23,115 nucleotides of DNA from Prorocentrum cordatum (lineage: Eukaryota; Sar; Dinophyceae; Prorocentrales; Prorocentraceae), in assembly GCA_963575745.1 (NCBI GenBank), contig CAUYUJ010007236.1, positions 497,426-520,540 of the forward strand, given 5' to 3'. Below the pieces are notes generated by a model. The model was not told where the DNA came from. It did no database searches and worked only from the letters and a program-made list of their open reading frames with translations. How positions within the stretch are numbered: position 1 is the first letter of the stretch; every line of letters begins with the position of its first letter. Shown in pieces: positions 1 through 10,060 of the stretch. The translations under genes were made by a program, and so were the position numbers.

Positions 1-110
1 AGTTCTCTTTGGACGTCTTGGGGTTCTCGTGGGCCGTCAGTGGTGCTGTCTGGAACCCTCTCGGCCCGTCTTCAGGCCCCTCTTGGTCCCGAAAGAGTTA
101 CGTGGGCGGA
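1..110. repeat. CTTGG-type degenerate minisatellite, array tail
   Basis: Short GC-rich units ending in CTTGG, CTCGG or CTTCAGG recur every 10-20 bases. The end of this block (GGCCCGTCTT, then a CCCGAAAGAG motif at about 88-97) resembles the end of the array at 11210-11250 (GGCCCGTCTT, then CCCAAAAGAG). The same family therefore seems to be dispersed through the window with a partly conserved terminus. The array probably continues to the left of the window. Confidence 0.6.
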
Positions 111-385
111 TGCGGGAAACCCCAGGAGATACTGCCCGAGGGGGTGAGGATCCCTGAAAGACTCCGCGGGACTGAGGACTCAGGGTAAAGGAATGAGGCA
201 CGGGATCTGATCACGCGCTTATCCGTGCCCACAGGCATGGGGTTGGATAAGACAAAAAGCGGAACACACGTGAGGACTTGGAGGAAATCCCACCCTGTGC
301 TTCGAGGCGCGGTGGCGCCGCGGCCATGTCGCATGGTTTCGGAACCGTCCTGAAAGCCTCCGGAACGACGTGTTCGTTCCCAGAA

Positions 386-550
386 GCAGAGGAGGAGGAG
401 GGAGGAGGGAGGAGGGGGGAGGAAGAGGGCTCAGGGAGGAGGGGGGAGGAGGAGGCGGAGGGAGGAGGAGGAGGAGGAAGAGGAGGAGGAGGAGAAGGAC
501 CGGGGAAGGGGACGGAGGTGGGCAAGGAGGGAGACGGCGAGCGGAGGAGG
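386..550 (+). repeat. GGA-rich purine tract
   Basis: The + strand is almost pure purine, with imperfect GGA, GGAG and GAGG units. The tract supports long glutamate/glycine or proline/serine frames on the two strands, but these reflect only the triplet repeat and are not genes. Similar tracts occur at 9229-9356, 10397-10443 and 21269-21400. Confidence 0.85.
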
Positions 551-669
551 TGGGCGACGTCCGGCGGCCGTGGGACACGAACTGGACAAGTACATTCCTC
601 GATCTTTCTGTTCGTTTCCACTGCGATCGTCATGTCAGAAGATTGTCCCCTAGTAGCAGTGACAAGAGT

Positions 670-760
670 TATGAGCCCATCTCGAAGTATCTTGAGCCAT
701 CTTGGAGGCCATCTTGGTGCTGCGAGGCCCTCTTGGGGCTATTTTGGGCGAAAAAGGGCT
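670..760. repeat. Short CTTGG-type minisatellite fragment
   Basis: Units such as GAGCCATCTTGG, GAGGCCATCTTGG and GAGGCCCTCTTGG occur next to each other, matching the family at 1-110 and 10690-11255. No coding function is inferred. Confidence 0.55.
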
Positions 761-812
761 TTTGCCACCCCGCGGCACGCTCCATCCAGGGCCAGGGGTG
801 GGGGTAGGCTTA

Positions 813-833
813 CCCCCCCCCTTGGGGGGGGGG
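813..833. repeat. C9-TT-G10 perfect hairpin
   Basis: Nine C (813-821), two T, then ten G (824-833) form a perfect 9-bp palindrome with a two-base loop. It could fold as a hairpin, or the G run could join a quadruplex with nearby G runs. Homopolymer lengths should be treated with care because they are error-prone in assemblies. Confidence 0.7.
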
Positions 834-1041
834 AAAGAGGAGGTCTGGGCAGTAAGAAGAGACAATTGGTTAAACCACCTACGCCCAGAACGTTGGTTCA
901 TCGAAATTACCCACGCCCAGGGGGCTGGGGGGATACATTACGTCAGCTCTTTGTGTTTATCGACTCTGCGTGGCCCATCCGTTCACACGCTGCCGCGCGC
1001 TATGCTCCAGGGGGTCATTCGCAGCAGAAGGAACGGGCGCT

Positions 1042-1101
1042 CTTGCGGGCGACGGGCTCGCCCTTGCGGGCGAAGGGCTCGCCTTGACGGGCGAGGCATA
1101 T
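1042..1101 (+). repeat. 20-21 bp tandem repeat, about three copies
   Basis: A unit of the form CTTGCGGGCGACGGGCTCGC begins at 1042, 1063 and 1083, giving periods of 21 and 20. The third copy is divergent and partial. No coding role is apparent. Confidence 0.7.
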
Positions 1102-1240
1102 GGTCACAGACGGGTGCATATACATATACAGTTCAACATGAGTAGACATGCACATATGCATAAGCCTGGATGGGCACGCGTGGATGTGCACGGCGAGCAA
1201 ATGAACACCATCTACCTGGGCGCTGCCCCTTGTCGGACAC

Positions 1241-1243
1241 ATG

Positions 1244-1276
<33 letters not shown>

Positions 1277-1340
1277 TATGGATATATACATATATATGTA
1301 TTTATATATATATATATATATGTATGTATATGTATGTATG

Positions 1341-1352
<12 letters not shown>
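1241..1352. repeat. (AT)n / (TATG)n microsatellite
   Basis: About 110 bases of alternating A and T with scattered G in TATG units. It is the only strongly AT-rich stretch in a GC-rich window and adjoins a perfect GA repeat. The tyrosine/isoleucine-rich frames across it are artefacts. Confidence 0.95.

Positions 1353-1380
<28 letters not shown>
1353..1380 (+). repeat. (GA)14 microsatellite
   Basis: Fourteen uninterrupted GA dinucleotides directly follow the AT repeat, making a compound microsatellite. Confidence 0.95.
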
Positions 1381-1383
<3 letters not shown>

Positions 1384-1684
1384 TTGCAGCAAGTTGCAGC
1401 GCGCAAAGTTCCAGCCCCATTCCAAATCGAGCGTCCCCCGTTTTCCCCGCTATCGCAATTTTATTCTTCAGATGGTTTCCCTATCCGCGCGGTTCATCAT
1501 GTAGTTCCGTCGGCCTCAGAGGCGAGCCCATCGACTACACCGGAGGTTTGACGAGGCAGGGTGCATCACGTCGGCCCTTTTGCTTTTATGCGCTTCCTCC
1601 GTTCCGTCAGATGGCGCTTCGGGTGTTCGGGCTCGAGCCGCTCGGATATTCCCCTCCGCTTCCGCCTCCAGGGCCTCTTCGTCA

Positions 1685-2098
1685 ATGAACACGAGTGCGA
1701 TTTCCCCGAGCAACACAATGCATGCGGATATGGGGTCGTATTTTTTCACCGATATCGAAGCGCAAGAAGTGCACTCCGACAGTGGCGTGGTCAGCGACGC
1801 GGACCCCGTCCGCGCAGAGGGTCCCTCGCCGACTCCCCGCGCCGCTCCGGACACTCCACCGGGCGCCATCCCCGCGGCGCCGTCTCAGGAGGAAGCTGCG
1901 CTGCTGCGTGCGCAGGTGGCCGCCTTTTTGCGAACCGCGTCGGCGGTGGCGGAGATCAGTCCCGCTTCGGCGTCGGTTGCCGCGATGACAGCCGCGCTTG
2001 GCGACGCGGCGCTGCTGCGCGCGGGCGAGCCGTCGGGGGGAGATCGAACGGCAGTCGGCGACGACGAGCCTCTGACGAGCCGTCCCCGCATTCGATGA
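1685..2098 (+). CDS. Hypothetical Ala/Pro-rich acidic ORF, possibly an N-terminal exon or fragment
   Basis: An ATG at 1685 opens a frame of 137 codons ending in TGA at 2096-2098. The frame continues upstream without a stop to about 1580, so the start is a guess. The predicted product begins MNTSAISPSNTMHADMG, has a short acidic region, then a Pro/Ala-rich part, then a stretch rich in Ala and Leu that could be helical. Many codons end in G or C, as expected of genes in this genome, but GC-rich antisense frames look similar. I recognise no domain. It could be the first exon of a gene or part of the mobile element that carried the helicase downstream; it could equally be chance. Confidence 0.25.
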   Translation: MNTSAISPSNTMHADMGSYFFTDIEAQEVHSDSGVVSDADPVRAEGPSPTPRAAPDTPPGAIPAAPSQEEAALLRAQVAAFLRTASAVAEISPASASVAAMTAALGDAALLRAGEPSGGDRTAVGDDEPLTSRPRIR

Positions 2099-2107
2099 AT
2101 GTTCGGG

Positions 2108-2640
2108 TTACCCCAGATCGGCGAACAGCGCCGCGGAGGAGTGCTCGTCAGTGTCTCTCCTCTTGCCACCACGTGCGCGGTCCTCATAGCCGTTTGGGAT
2201 GTAACGCGCAGTTGGGCGCCCGGCGTCCTCGTCGTTGTCATGTGATTCGCGTCGGCCAGGCTTGCGCGGCGAAAAGCGCCGCGCGCCGCCGCGGTTCGCA
2301 CGCTCCCTGAGTAGTAATGTAGCGTTCGGTTTTGGCCCTCGTCGCAGGCGCTGTGAGACGCGAGCTGCGCCCTGGTCTGCCAAATAGGAAGTGCGCTGCG
2401 CAGCGGGCCCCGCCGGCCTCAGCACCGGCCGCGGTTCGGCGCCATGGCTTGCCGCCGACCGCGTCGTCGTCGAAAGCGTCGTCCACGAGCGGGAGGTGGG
2501 TGCGAGGGTCTCCTAATGCGGGGCGTGGCGGCCCGACGGCACTCATGTCGCCCGCCGCCCATTCGACGTCGTCGTCGCTGTCGCCTCTGTCGTCGTCGTT
2601 TGGCTACTTCTACAGCTGTCGCTTGCTTTTGTTCCCTGTG
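2108..2640 (-). other. Coding-like charged segments on the minus strand, frame-shifted
   Basis: Two minus-strand frames look more protein-like than their shadows. The first, about 2640 down to 2238, includes a SDDDVEWAAGDMSAVG stretch and LPLVDDAFDDDAVGG. The second, about 2300 down to a TAA at 2108-2110, includes ESHDNDEDAGRPTARYIPNG and ends HSSAALFADLG. They lie in different frames, so an intron or frameshift would be needed. Part of the acidity comes from GTC/GAC triplet runs near 2570-2600. No family is recognised. If real, this would be a disordered charged protein convergent with 1685-2098; artefact is as likely. Confidence 0.2.
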
Positions 2641-3120
2641 TCACCCTCTGTTAGTCGGTTCGGGGTCTGCGGCGACTCCGCAGCTGGCCGTCGAAGCCGA
2701 CGCTGGCGAAAGCGGTTCGGGAGTCGAGCTCGCCCTTTTGTGCCTTTTGAGGCTGTTTTGGCTTCGGGCGTGAGCGCCCCCAGCGTGGCACTCCAGGTGA
2801 TGCCTGAGCTGACGCGTCCAGTGCTTGCCCTCGCTTGCGTCGCGTGCTCTTGCTTGCTGTGCTCAGTTTCGGCACTGGCTCAGTCGTTGTAGGCTCTGGG
2901 CGACGGCGGCCTTTGAAACAGTGCATCCGGCCGCCCCTGCGCGCAGCGCGCGCCGTCGCTCGGCGCCGAGTGCGCCCCCCAGCGCAGCTCCAGCCAGCGA
3001 AGGCGCACGGGCAAAGTCCAGAGCCGCACCGGGCACCGCTGCGTCACTTCCGCAGACGACAGGGCCGGTCTGCGCCAGTCACCGTGTCAACATGTTGCAC
3101 AAAGGGGTTGCAGGTGTGAC

Positions 3121-3480
3121 CCTCGTGTTTCGTGTTCTCTACCACTTCAGCGCGTACACGTCCCCGCAGGAGGGCACGACGATCTGCAGTTGCAGAGTCG
3201 TCGACGCAGAGGCAGGAAGGGAGAAAACGTTTTTGGCTGTGCGTTCCCTCGCGGGCCGCTCGACGAATCAACGCACCCCCGTCGCGGCCGCCTCAGGGCA
3301 CGGGGAGCACCGTGAAGTGCTTCTCGCTCGCAGGCGTTGTCTCGAAGCCGACGAAGAACGCGGTGTACGTCTTCTTCGGCGTAGACGCTTCCGAGTACCA
3401 AGGTACGGTTTCCATAGTTGCTGGCGCGCGCGCTTCTGTCAAGGAGGCGCGCGCGCAGGACTTGCCGGTTCCCGCGCCGC
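3121..3480 (+). other. Possible OB-fold-like coding remnant upstream of the helicase
   Basis: Two plus-strand frames contain beta-strand-like, protein-like stretches. The first, about 3121-3290, includes GTTICSCRVVDAEAGREKTF and then LAVRSLAG. The second, about 3300-3480, includes KNAVYVFFGVDASEYQG followed by TVSIVAGARASV. An alternating-strand region followed by a (S)xYQGxxS-like segment is reminiscent of RPA-type OB folds, but this is impression only. The two pieces differ by one frame, so an indel or intron lies near 3290-3300. Position and strand fit an accessory single-strand-binding module of a helicase-bearing mobile element. Confidence 0.22.
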
Positions 3481-4161
3481 CGCAGGGGCCATGGGGGGGA
3501 ACTCAAGCTTGGGGATTCGACGCTCAATGTCAGGCAGGGGCGTGGCGGGTCGTGTACAGAAGCATCACTCAACAAAATGTCCCCCGAGGACGTTCCGGCA
3601 GTCAGTCGGCAGAGGGACCTCATTGCCGCACCAGGGATTCTCCACACCATCGACGCACAAGTGGTGGAGCCAGGAGCCCCGGCGGCAGTCAGGGTAGCGG
3701 TGCCTCGCACTCGATGTCGATGTTCTGGTGCGCCCCGCGCCATCATGCGGCAGCATCGGGACTATTTTTCTATGCTCGGTTGCAGTCGTGCTGGCACGCT
3801 TTTCGAATGGATTTTTCGCGGCAACCTTTTGGACCGCCATGCCCGCCGGCTGCGCCCGGGCCCCCCCTCCCCATTTGTCCTGCGATGCACGTGGGCGGGA
3901 GCAGTCGTTTGTCGTTATCATGTTATCATGTTGTTGGATCCGTCCAACCCTATTTCTTCGCAGTTCGCTCCGTCCACCGCAGCATTCTCCTCCTCGCACC
4001 GTCTCCCGCAAATTTCTCGTAGAAGATCCGTCCAACCAGTCCGTCGTTTCAGACGCGACTGCTGCTGAGAGTATCAAGGCTGCGAAGACAACCGTGATCC
4101 CCGGAGCAGAAGCCGTGCGCATGGCGGAACGGCTCTGCAGACGGGGGCGGTGACACCGTAG

Positions 4162-7100
4162 AAGCGTCGGGCATTCTGGAAGCGGGCAGACGAGAAGGGT
4201 TGGAAAAAGCTTCGAATTGTATGTAAGAGTCCAGTGTACTTGCATGGCATGCGGCCAGTGGACGCTCCTGGTGCGCCCGACTTGGCACATATATCATTGT
4301 ATGAGTTTTTGCGATATTGGCGCATCGAATCGGCAGCATTTCACCGCGCCGGAGCAGAGCTGGCAGCTGCTGCCAGCAATGAGTACCAGGCGGAGCTGAC
4401 GCTGTCAGGGATTCAGAAGGTCCGCAAAGCAGACCAGGAGAGAGCGGATGCCGACGAAGACGGGGCGCAGGCGGGAGCCCAGTTGAAAGCCGGAGTAGAT
4501 TATGTGATCAAGGAAGGATTGGGGAGTTATTCGTGGGCCCCGTTTCCAGATATTCCTGAGCTGGGAATTTTGAGGCACGCGTGGGCGATGGCGCGAAACG
4601 AGCGCCCGAGAAACCCCAGCTTTTATGGGGCGCCGCAGCCGAAACGCGGAGCGGGGGAGGGGGATAGGAACGGGCTCTTGTTGATGGTATATTTCCGGGC
4701 CTTCGCACTTCGTGTCGATGAAGAATTCGCGAGGGCCGACTGTGGGGTACCACGCCTGCGAGAGTTCTGCGGAAAGCAGAAGTCATGGGCGGAGGCGTCT
4801 TTCGAATGGTTAAGGAAAGGCATTCCGTGTGAAGAAACAAAGAAGTACGCGCATAACTACATGGGCGCGGTGGATATGCGACCAGTCACAGACGAAGATC
4901 TAGTCGAAGGCGAAGACGAGCTGCACAGCGATGAAGAACTGGATCCGCGAATTGTCGACGCGGCGACTATGCGGAAGACGCGCGTGGGAGGCGCGCCCGT
5001 GGAGAAAGAGGACAGGCGGACAAATGTACACGCGGAGTGCGAAAAGGAGAAGAGCCGGGGGGCCGCGGCCAGGGGCGACGCCGCGCGGGGCGAGAGGGCG
5101 AGTCGGAAGAACGGAAAGCGCAAGAAGCACGGAGGGGGCGGCGTGTTGAGGTGGGATGACGCGGCAGTGAAGAGAGCGCAAGCGATGGCAGCGGCGTCGA
5201 GGGCGGCAGAAGGAAGCGGCGCCGGGGAAGCGGAAGGCGCCCCGGAAGTGGTCGCGGCCAAGAAAGAGACGGCGTCAAGCGTGCGGAAGTGGAGATCCGG
5301 TCTTGCAAAGAGCGGACTGAACGAGAGGCAGCGGAGAGTCGTTGAGAAAGTGGCATATCGAGCGCAGGCGCAAGAGTTTGCGAGTTCCGCGAAAGGTAGG
5401 AAAATAGGCCAGAGACTTTCTGATGTGCAGCCCCTCGTGTGGATGTTGCACGGTGGCCCTGGGGCGGGGGAGAGTTTCGTCATGGACAAGATCTGGAAGG
5501 AGCTGCTCGAAAAAGAGCTGGGGTGGGCGCGCGGCGTAGATTTCCAGGTCGCAGCGTTGCAGGCTACAAACGCGTCAGCTCTCGACGGGAATGCGATTCA
5601 CAGTGCGTTTGGGCTCGGCGCGCAGAAAACGAAAGAGAAGACGGACGCGGCGGGCGATGGCAACGCAGAAGCGAAGGGGAAAACGAAGGAAGAGCAAGCC
5701 GCGCAGCGCATGTCGCAGTGGAAGTGGCTGATCGTGGACGAGGTGAGCATGGTCAGCGCGAACTTCATTGCAGAGCTCGACTCACACTTGCGGCCCTGCA
5801 TGTCAGCTGCGAGCGACACGAAGGTAGATGAAGACGGCGTAACCAGGCCCTTCGGGGGCGTGAATGTGTTGTTCTGCTGGAATTTCTATGAATTGGAGCC
5901 GCCGTCAGGGGCAGCCATTAATGCGCTTCCGACGTCGCACTTGAAATGCGCATGGAAATAGGCGCCGGGCGCCACGGAGGACCACGGGCAGCATATCTTT
6001 TGGGGAGCGGGTGGCGAAGACGCAGTGCAGGGAATGACAGAGTTGACAGAGTGCTAACGCGTGGAGAATCAAGACGATAGGTTTCTCGCAGCGCAGGGCG
6101 AGTTCCGCCAGGGGGAGTTGTCGGAACGCGCGCGCAACTTTTAGCATGGCAGACCGACGGAGGTTCCGGGGTCGTGGGTGAACGGTGCACCGCCGTGCGG
6201 GAACGCGCGTTATCTTGAAATCATCTAATCAATTGCCGAGGAGAACGAGCTCGAATGTGACGCTTGCAAAGCTGAGCGGGAGAAAAGAAAACCCGTTGCG
6301 ACGTCGCCGGGGGATGCGCGGTTTCGGGGGGCTAAATTCCTTGAATATGTCGCCATTTATGCGAATCAGGACATTCGTTGTCGCGTCGGGAAGCAGAGAG
6401 CTGCGCAGTGGGCGAAGGGGCGAGGAGAACAACTGCTGCGGGTCGCAGCCAGGGACCGCCCTTGCCATGGCGGGGAACAGCGGCGGCCGTGCACGGTGGA
6501 GGATAAGATACGTTGGCCGAGGTACCACGAGAAGGAGTGCACAAGCTTGCCCGGGTGGCTGCCGTTGGCCAAGGGGATGCCCGCGGCTCTGGGCGATCAC
6601 TTGGATCGGTCGAAGAAGCAGCTTCTGCGGGGGCGCGCGGCGGCGATCCATGGATGGGCGTTGCACGAGGATGAGGTCGTCGGAGATGAAGGCGAGGAAG
6701 TATTGATGCATCTGCCGAGAGTGATTGTGTTGGACTTCCATACGAAAGAGTGGCACTTGCCAAGGTGGGGGCCGGGGCTGCATCCGATCTCCCCATCGCA
6801 AGGGCGGCAGTGGTTCTTGGGCGGATATCGGAAGCATCCAGTATTGAGTGTGAAGCGCACGCAGTTCATGATCACACCGGCTTTGGCAGTGGCGGCGCAC
6901 TCTGCGCAGGGCCGGACCACGGCTGCAGTGATGGCAGACCTTGAAAGAGGGCGCGGCGTGAGTTGGATGTCAAGCTACGTTGCCATCGCACGCGTGCGGA
7001 GGCGGGAGAACTTGTTGGTTTTCAGGCCTTTCGATAGGAAGCCGTACAACGCGGGGGAGATGCCAGGCGCAAAGAAATTGTTGCAGGTGCTGCGGGGGGA

Positions 7101-8031
7101 GAGCTTCGATTGGGACGAGTGGGAAGCGGAACTAATGCCACGAGACCAGTGCGAGCGCTGCCAGCGGAGGTTGTTGGTAGAGGCGTTCACGGCGTGCGTG
7201 TTCCATGGGAAGGAAAGGCCGGCGTTTTGCAAAGAGCGCACGGAGGTGACGAAAAACGCGGACGAAAAATGGTGCACAACGTGCAGAGGGTGGGCAACGA
7301 GAGCAGAGGGTGACGACGCGGCACGGCATGGTAGCGGTGGGAGCGCGCACGCGGCGGCCGCCGACGGGGAGACGAAAAGGATTAGGACAATGTACTGCGC
7401 GAAGGGCAGCCGTGTCAAAGCCGAGCAGAAGTCGCGGAGCGCCAACGCGAAGTGGAACGAGAGCGTCGGCACTGTGCGATGTACGAACGGAAAGTGCCTG
7501 TCGGTGCGCGATGAAAAGGCGGAGATGTCGGAAGCTCAGAAGAAGCACAATGCTGCGGGTGAAAGGCTATGTCGGAAATGCGCGGAAGAACGAGAGAAAT
7601 AGGTGCGACGGCGGAGTGCGGAGGCAGGGGGGCGCAAACCGAAAGCCGAGGCGGAAGCGAAGCCACTGACGTGCGCGGCGCGCGGAGAAGCGTTCTCGGA
7701 CACGAAACATTTGAAGCAGAAGCAAGTGGAAGTTCATCGAGGTGCGGAAAGGAACCAAAGTGGCGCGCGGAGGCTGCAGGAAACTCGGGTTCACAGCCCG
7801 CAGTTGCCAGGCGTATCGATGCAGCGGCGCGTGCAAGAGAAGATTGCCGAAGTCGGCGCCCCCCGACCCGCGCAATGTTCCACGCGACGCAAAAAAGGGC
7901 ACCCTGAAGTGAAAGACGTGCATATGAGGCCGAATCGGGCGCGCGTACTGGGGGGAAAAAGGAAGCGGGGACAGGAGAATGGGAGATGCGGCGGAGGATA
8001 CGGGGGAGCATCATCGAATATGACGAGGTGA
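4162..8031 (+). pseudogene. PIF1-family DNA helicase, decayed copy with five in-frame stops
   Basis: One reading frame runs from 4162 to TGA 8029-8031 with internal stops at TAG 5959, TAA 6055, TAG 6142, TAA 6226 and TAG 7600. Homology-like sequence continues across every stop with no frameshift. Seen in order: an acidic/basic N-terminal region; Walker A at 5452-5475 reading GGPGAGES, with the expected catalytic Lys replaced by Glu (GAG 5470); Walker B DEVSM at 5737; a motif III equivalent FCWNFYELEPP at 5875, where GDFxQL is expected; LPLAKGMP near 6560; AHSAQGRT at 6898; and YVAIARVRRRENLLVFRPF at 6976. The C-terminal part has CxxC pairs (7150, 7273, 7570) and a worn C2H2-like finger starting at Cys 7672. 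SF1 helicases of this family unwind 5'-3' using ATP; this copy should not. Upstream frames at 4018-4153 and about 4150-4224 also look coding, so the gene probably began further 5' and is frame-shifted there. A Helitron origin is possible, but no Rep domain was seen. Confidence 0.85.
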
Positions 8032-8284
8032 AGCGGGCCAGGAAACAAAGGAGGGGGGGGGGAGGGGGAGGGGGGGAGGGCAAGCTAGGTGCGCTCGCGT
8101 CTTATCTGAGATCCTACCCCTCCCTCCCATCCCTTACCATGGCGCGGATTTCCTCTCTACTCGCACAGTCGGATGTCAAACAGGGCGATGATCCTGAAAG
8201 GGTACGCGATGCATTGTAGAGCACGGCGTGGTATGACGTAGAAGAGCACCGCGAAGCGTAGCATCAACCATGCCGTGGCATGGC

Positions 8285-8497
8285 ACGGGAAATGACGCCA
8301 GCGATGCAGCGGGAGCGCGAGTCGAAACGAGCGGAAGCGCGGAAATGAGGCCAGCGCTGCAGCGGGAGCACGATTCGGAACGAACGGAAGCACGGAAATG
8401 AGGCCAGCGCTGCAGCGAGAGCACGATTCGGAACGAGCGGGGCCCAAAAATGAGGCTGGCGCCTCAGCGAGAGCAGCATTTTTGGAAAAAATGCACG
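8285..8497 (+). repeat. 53-bp tandem repeat, about four copies
   Basis: Units of the form AAATGAGGCCAGCGCTGCAG, then a GGGAGCACGATTCGGAACGA part, recur with ATG positions near 8292, 8345, 8398 and 8450 (periods 53, 53 and 52). The last unit switches to the GCCTCAGCGAGAGCAGCATT variant that is also found near 8960 and 10230. It lies inside composite repeat copy 1. Confidence 0.8.
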
Positions 8498-8522
8498 CGC
8501 TAACTCCGGGGCTTGCTTCCCA

Positions 8523-8900
8523 GGCGCCAGAAGCAGAAATTCAGCATGAAGAACAAATTATGTTGGAATGGCGTTTTTTTTGACGCTGCCTCGGAACTCG
8601 ATTTTCCGGCGCGGGCCGGAACCGGCTCCGGACCCGGCCCGGGCGCCGGCCCGGGCGCCGGTTCGGGCGTCCGGCCCGGGCGCCGGCTCGGGCGCCGGCC
8701 TGGGCGTCGGAATCGGCCCGGGAGGCCTGGGCGCCGGAAGCAGAAATTCAGTATTCTGAAAAGAAAAATGTTTATTAGAATGGCCTTTTTTCGGCGCCGC
8801 CTCGGAACTCGATTTTCCGGCGCCCGCCGGAACCGGCTCCAGACCCGGCCCGAGCGCCGGCCCGGGCGCCAGTTCGGGCGTGCAGCCCGGGCGCCGGCGG
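8523..8900 (+). repeat. 207-bp tandem duplication with GGGCGCCGG units
   Basis: The segment starting AAGCAGAAATTCAG at 8531 is repeated at 8738, an offset of 207 bases. Both copies share CTCGGAACTCGATTTTCCGG and then a run of CCCGGGCGCCGG-type palindromic units. The long frames here are proline/glycine/arginine repeats and are not genes. Confidence 0.8.
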
Positions 8901-9228
8901 AAACGATGCCAGCGCTGCAGCGGGAGCACGATTCGGAACGACCGGGGCCCGAAAATGAAGCCGGCGCCTCAGCGAGAGCAGCATTTTGGAAAACAGTGCA
9001 AGCGAAAACCCAAATCCGGGGAAACTTGTGTGTAAAAAACAATACGCGGGGGGGGGCGAACATTCCCAAGACGTCATCAGGGGAAGAGGGAGAGTAGTAT
9101 TCATATTGAGTAGTTGTGGAGAAGGGAGAAGGAGGAACTGAGAGTGTGAGCAGGAAGGGGGGCAAGTTGAGAACGAGGAACAGGAGGCGGAGTACGAACG
9201 GGGACGGGAGCGGCACTTGGGGCAGGTG

Positions 9229-9356
9229 GGAGGAGGAGGAGGAGGAGGAGGAGGAGGAGGAGGAGGAGGAGGAGGAGGAGGAGGAGGAGGAGGAGGAGGA
9301 GGAGGAGGAAGAGAAGCAGGACGAGGAGGAGAAAGAGGAGGAGGAGGAGGAGGAGG
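9229..9356 (+). repeat. (GGA)n microsatellite
   Basis: Nearly uninterrupted GGA triplets for about 80 bases, continuing as imperfect GAGGA to 9356. It forms the junction between the two composite repeat copies. The poly-glutamate frame across it is an artefact. Confidence 0.95.
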
Positions 9357-9479
9357 ACAAATTAGGTGCGCTCGCGTCAACATGTGACATCATACCCCTC
9401 CCTCCTATCCCTTACCATGGCGCTGATTTTTTTCTATCCGCGGACGCGTGTCGTAGCGGACCTGTGGCTCCGCGCGCGT

Positions 9480-9764
9480 GTGCGTGGTGGGTGGTGGTGG
9501 GTGGTGGTGCGCGTGCGTGCGTGCGTGTGTGCGTGGTTGTGGTTGTTGTGGTTGTTGTGGTGGTGTGTATGTGTGTGTGTGTGCGTGTGTGCGCGTGTGC
9601 TGTGGCGTGACGTGGTGTGGAGTTTGGTGGTTTGGTGGTGGGCCAGGTGCGTACGTGCGTGATGGATGTGGTGGTTGGTTAGGTGGTGGTGGTGGTGTGT
9701 ATGTGTGTGTGTGTGTCTGTGTGTGTGTGCGTGTGTGTGTGTGCGTATGTGTGTGCGTGCGTGC

Positions 9765-9821
<57 letters not shown>

Positions 9822-9826
9822 CGTGC

Positions 9827-9897
<71 letters not shown>

Positions 9898-10060
9898 TGT
9901 GTGTGTGCTGTGTGTGCGCGCGTGTGATGTGGTGTGACGCGGTGTAGCGTGGTGGTGGTGGGTGGGGAAGTGCGGTGGTGGTGGCAGTGCGCGGTGGTGG
10001 TGCGCGTGCGTGCGTGCGTGCGTTGGTGGGTGGAAATGGCGGTGGGTGTGCGTGCGGCGG
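9480..10060 (+). repeat. GT / GTGC alternating purine-pyrimidine tract
   Basis: About 580 bases on the + strand contain mainly G and T with some C. There is a (GT)n core at about 9770-9816, then a run of about 20 GTGC (TGCG) units up to about 9898, then more degenerate GTGGTG and GTGC stretches. Alternating purine-pyrimidine of this length is a classic Z-DNA-prone sequence. Long Cys/Val or His/Thr frames here are artefacts. Confidence 0.92.

Larger units (their letters stand above)
8049..9228 (+). repeat. Composite dispersed repeat, copy 1
   Basis: This block shares, in the same order, several segments with 9229-10396. They are a G-rich tract; TAGGTGCGCTCGCGTC at about 8084; a pyrimidine segment ending CCATCCCTTACCATGGCGC near 8142; GCAGCGGGAGCACGATTCGG; CAGCGAGAGCAGCATTTTGG; and TACGCGGGGGG followed by GGGAGAGTAGTATTCATATT near 9089-9108. 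It ends where the next GGA tract starts. No transposase or other protein is seen. It may be a non-autonomous mobile element or a long-period satellite unit. Confidence 0.7.

Noticed and set aside
690-700. CTTGAGCCA, the complement of the 3' end of the dinoflagellate spliced leader
   Set aside because: Only nine bases match and the rest diverges (CTTGAGCCATCTTGG); the match falls in a CTTGG-type repeat and is explained by it.
4508-5489. Minus-strand ORFs opposite the helicase
   Set aside because: They are Ser/Pro/Ala-rich shadows of GC-rich codons; the plus frame has clear helicase motifs.
8281-8497. CRISPR-like array at the 53-bp repeat
   Set aside because: The repeats are contiguous tandem copies with no unique spacers, inside a eukaryotic repeat element.
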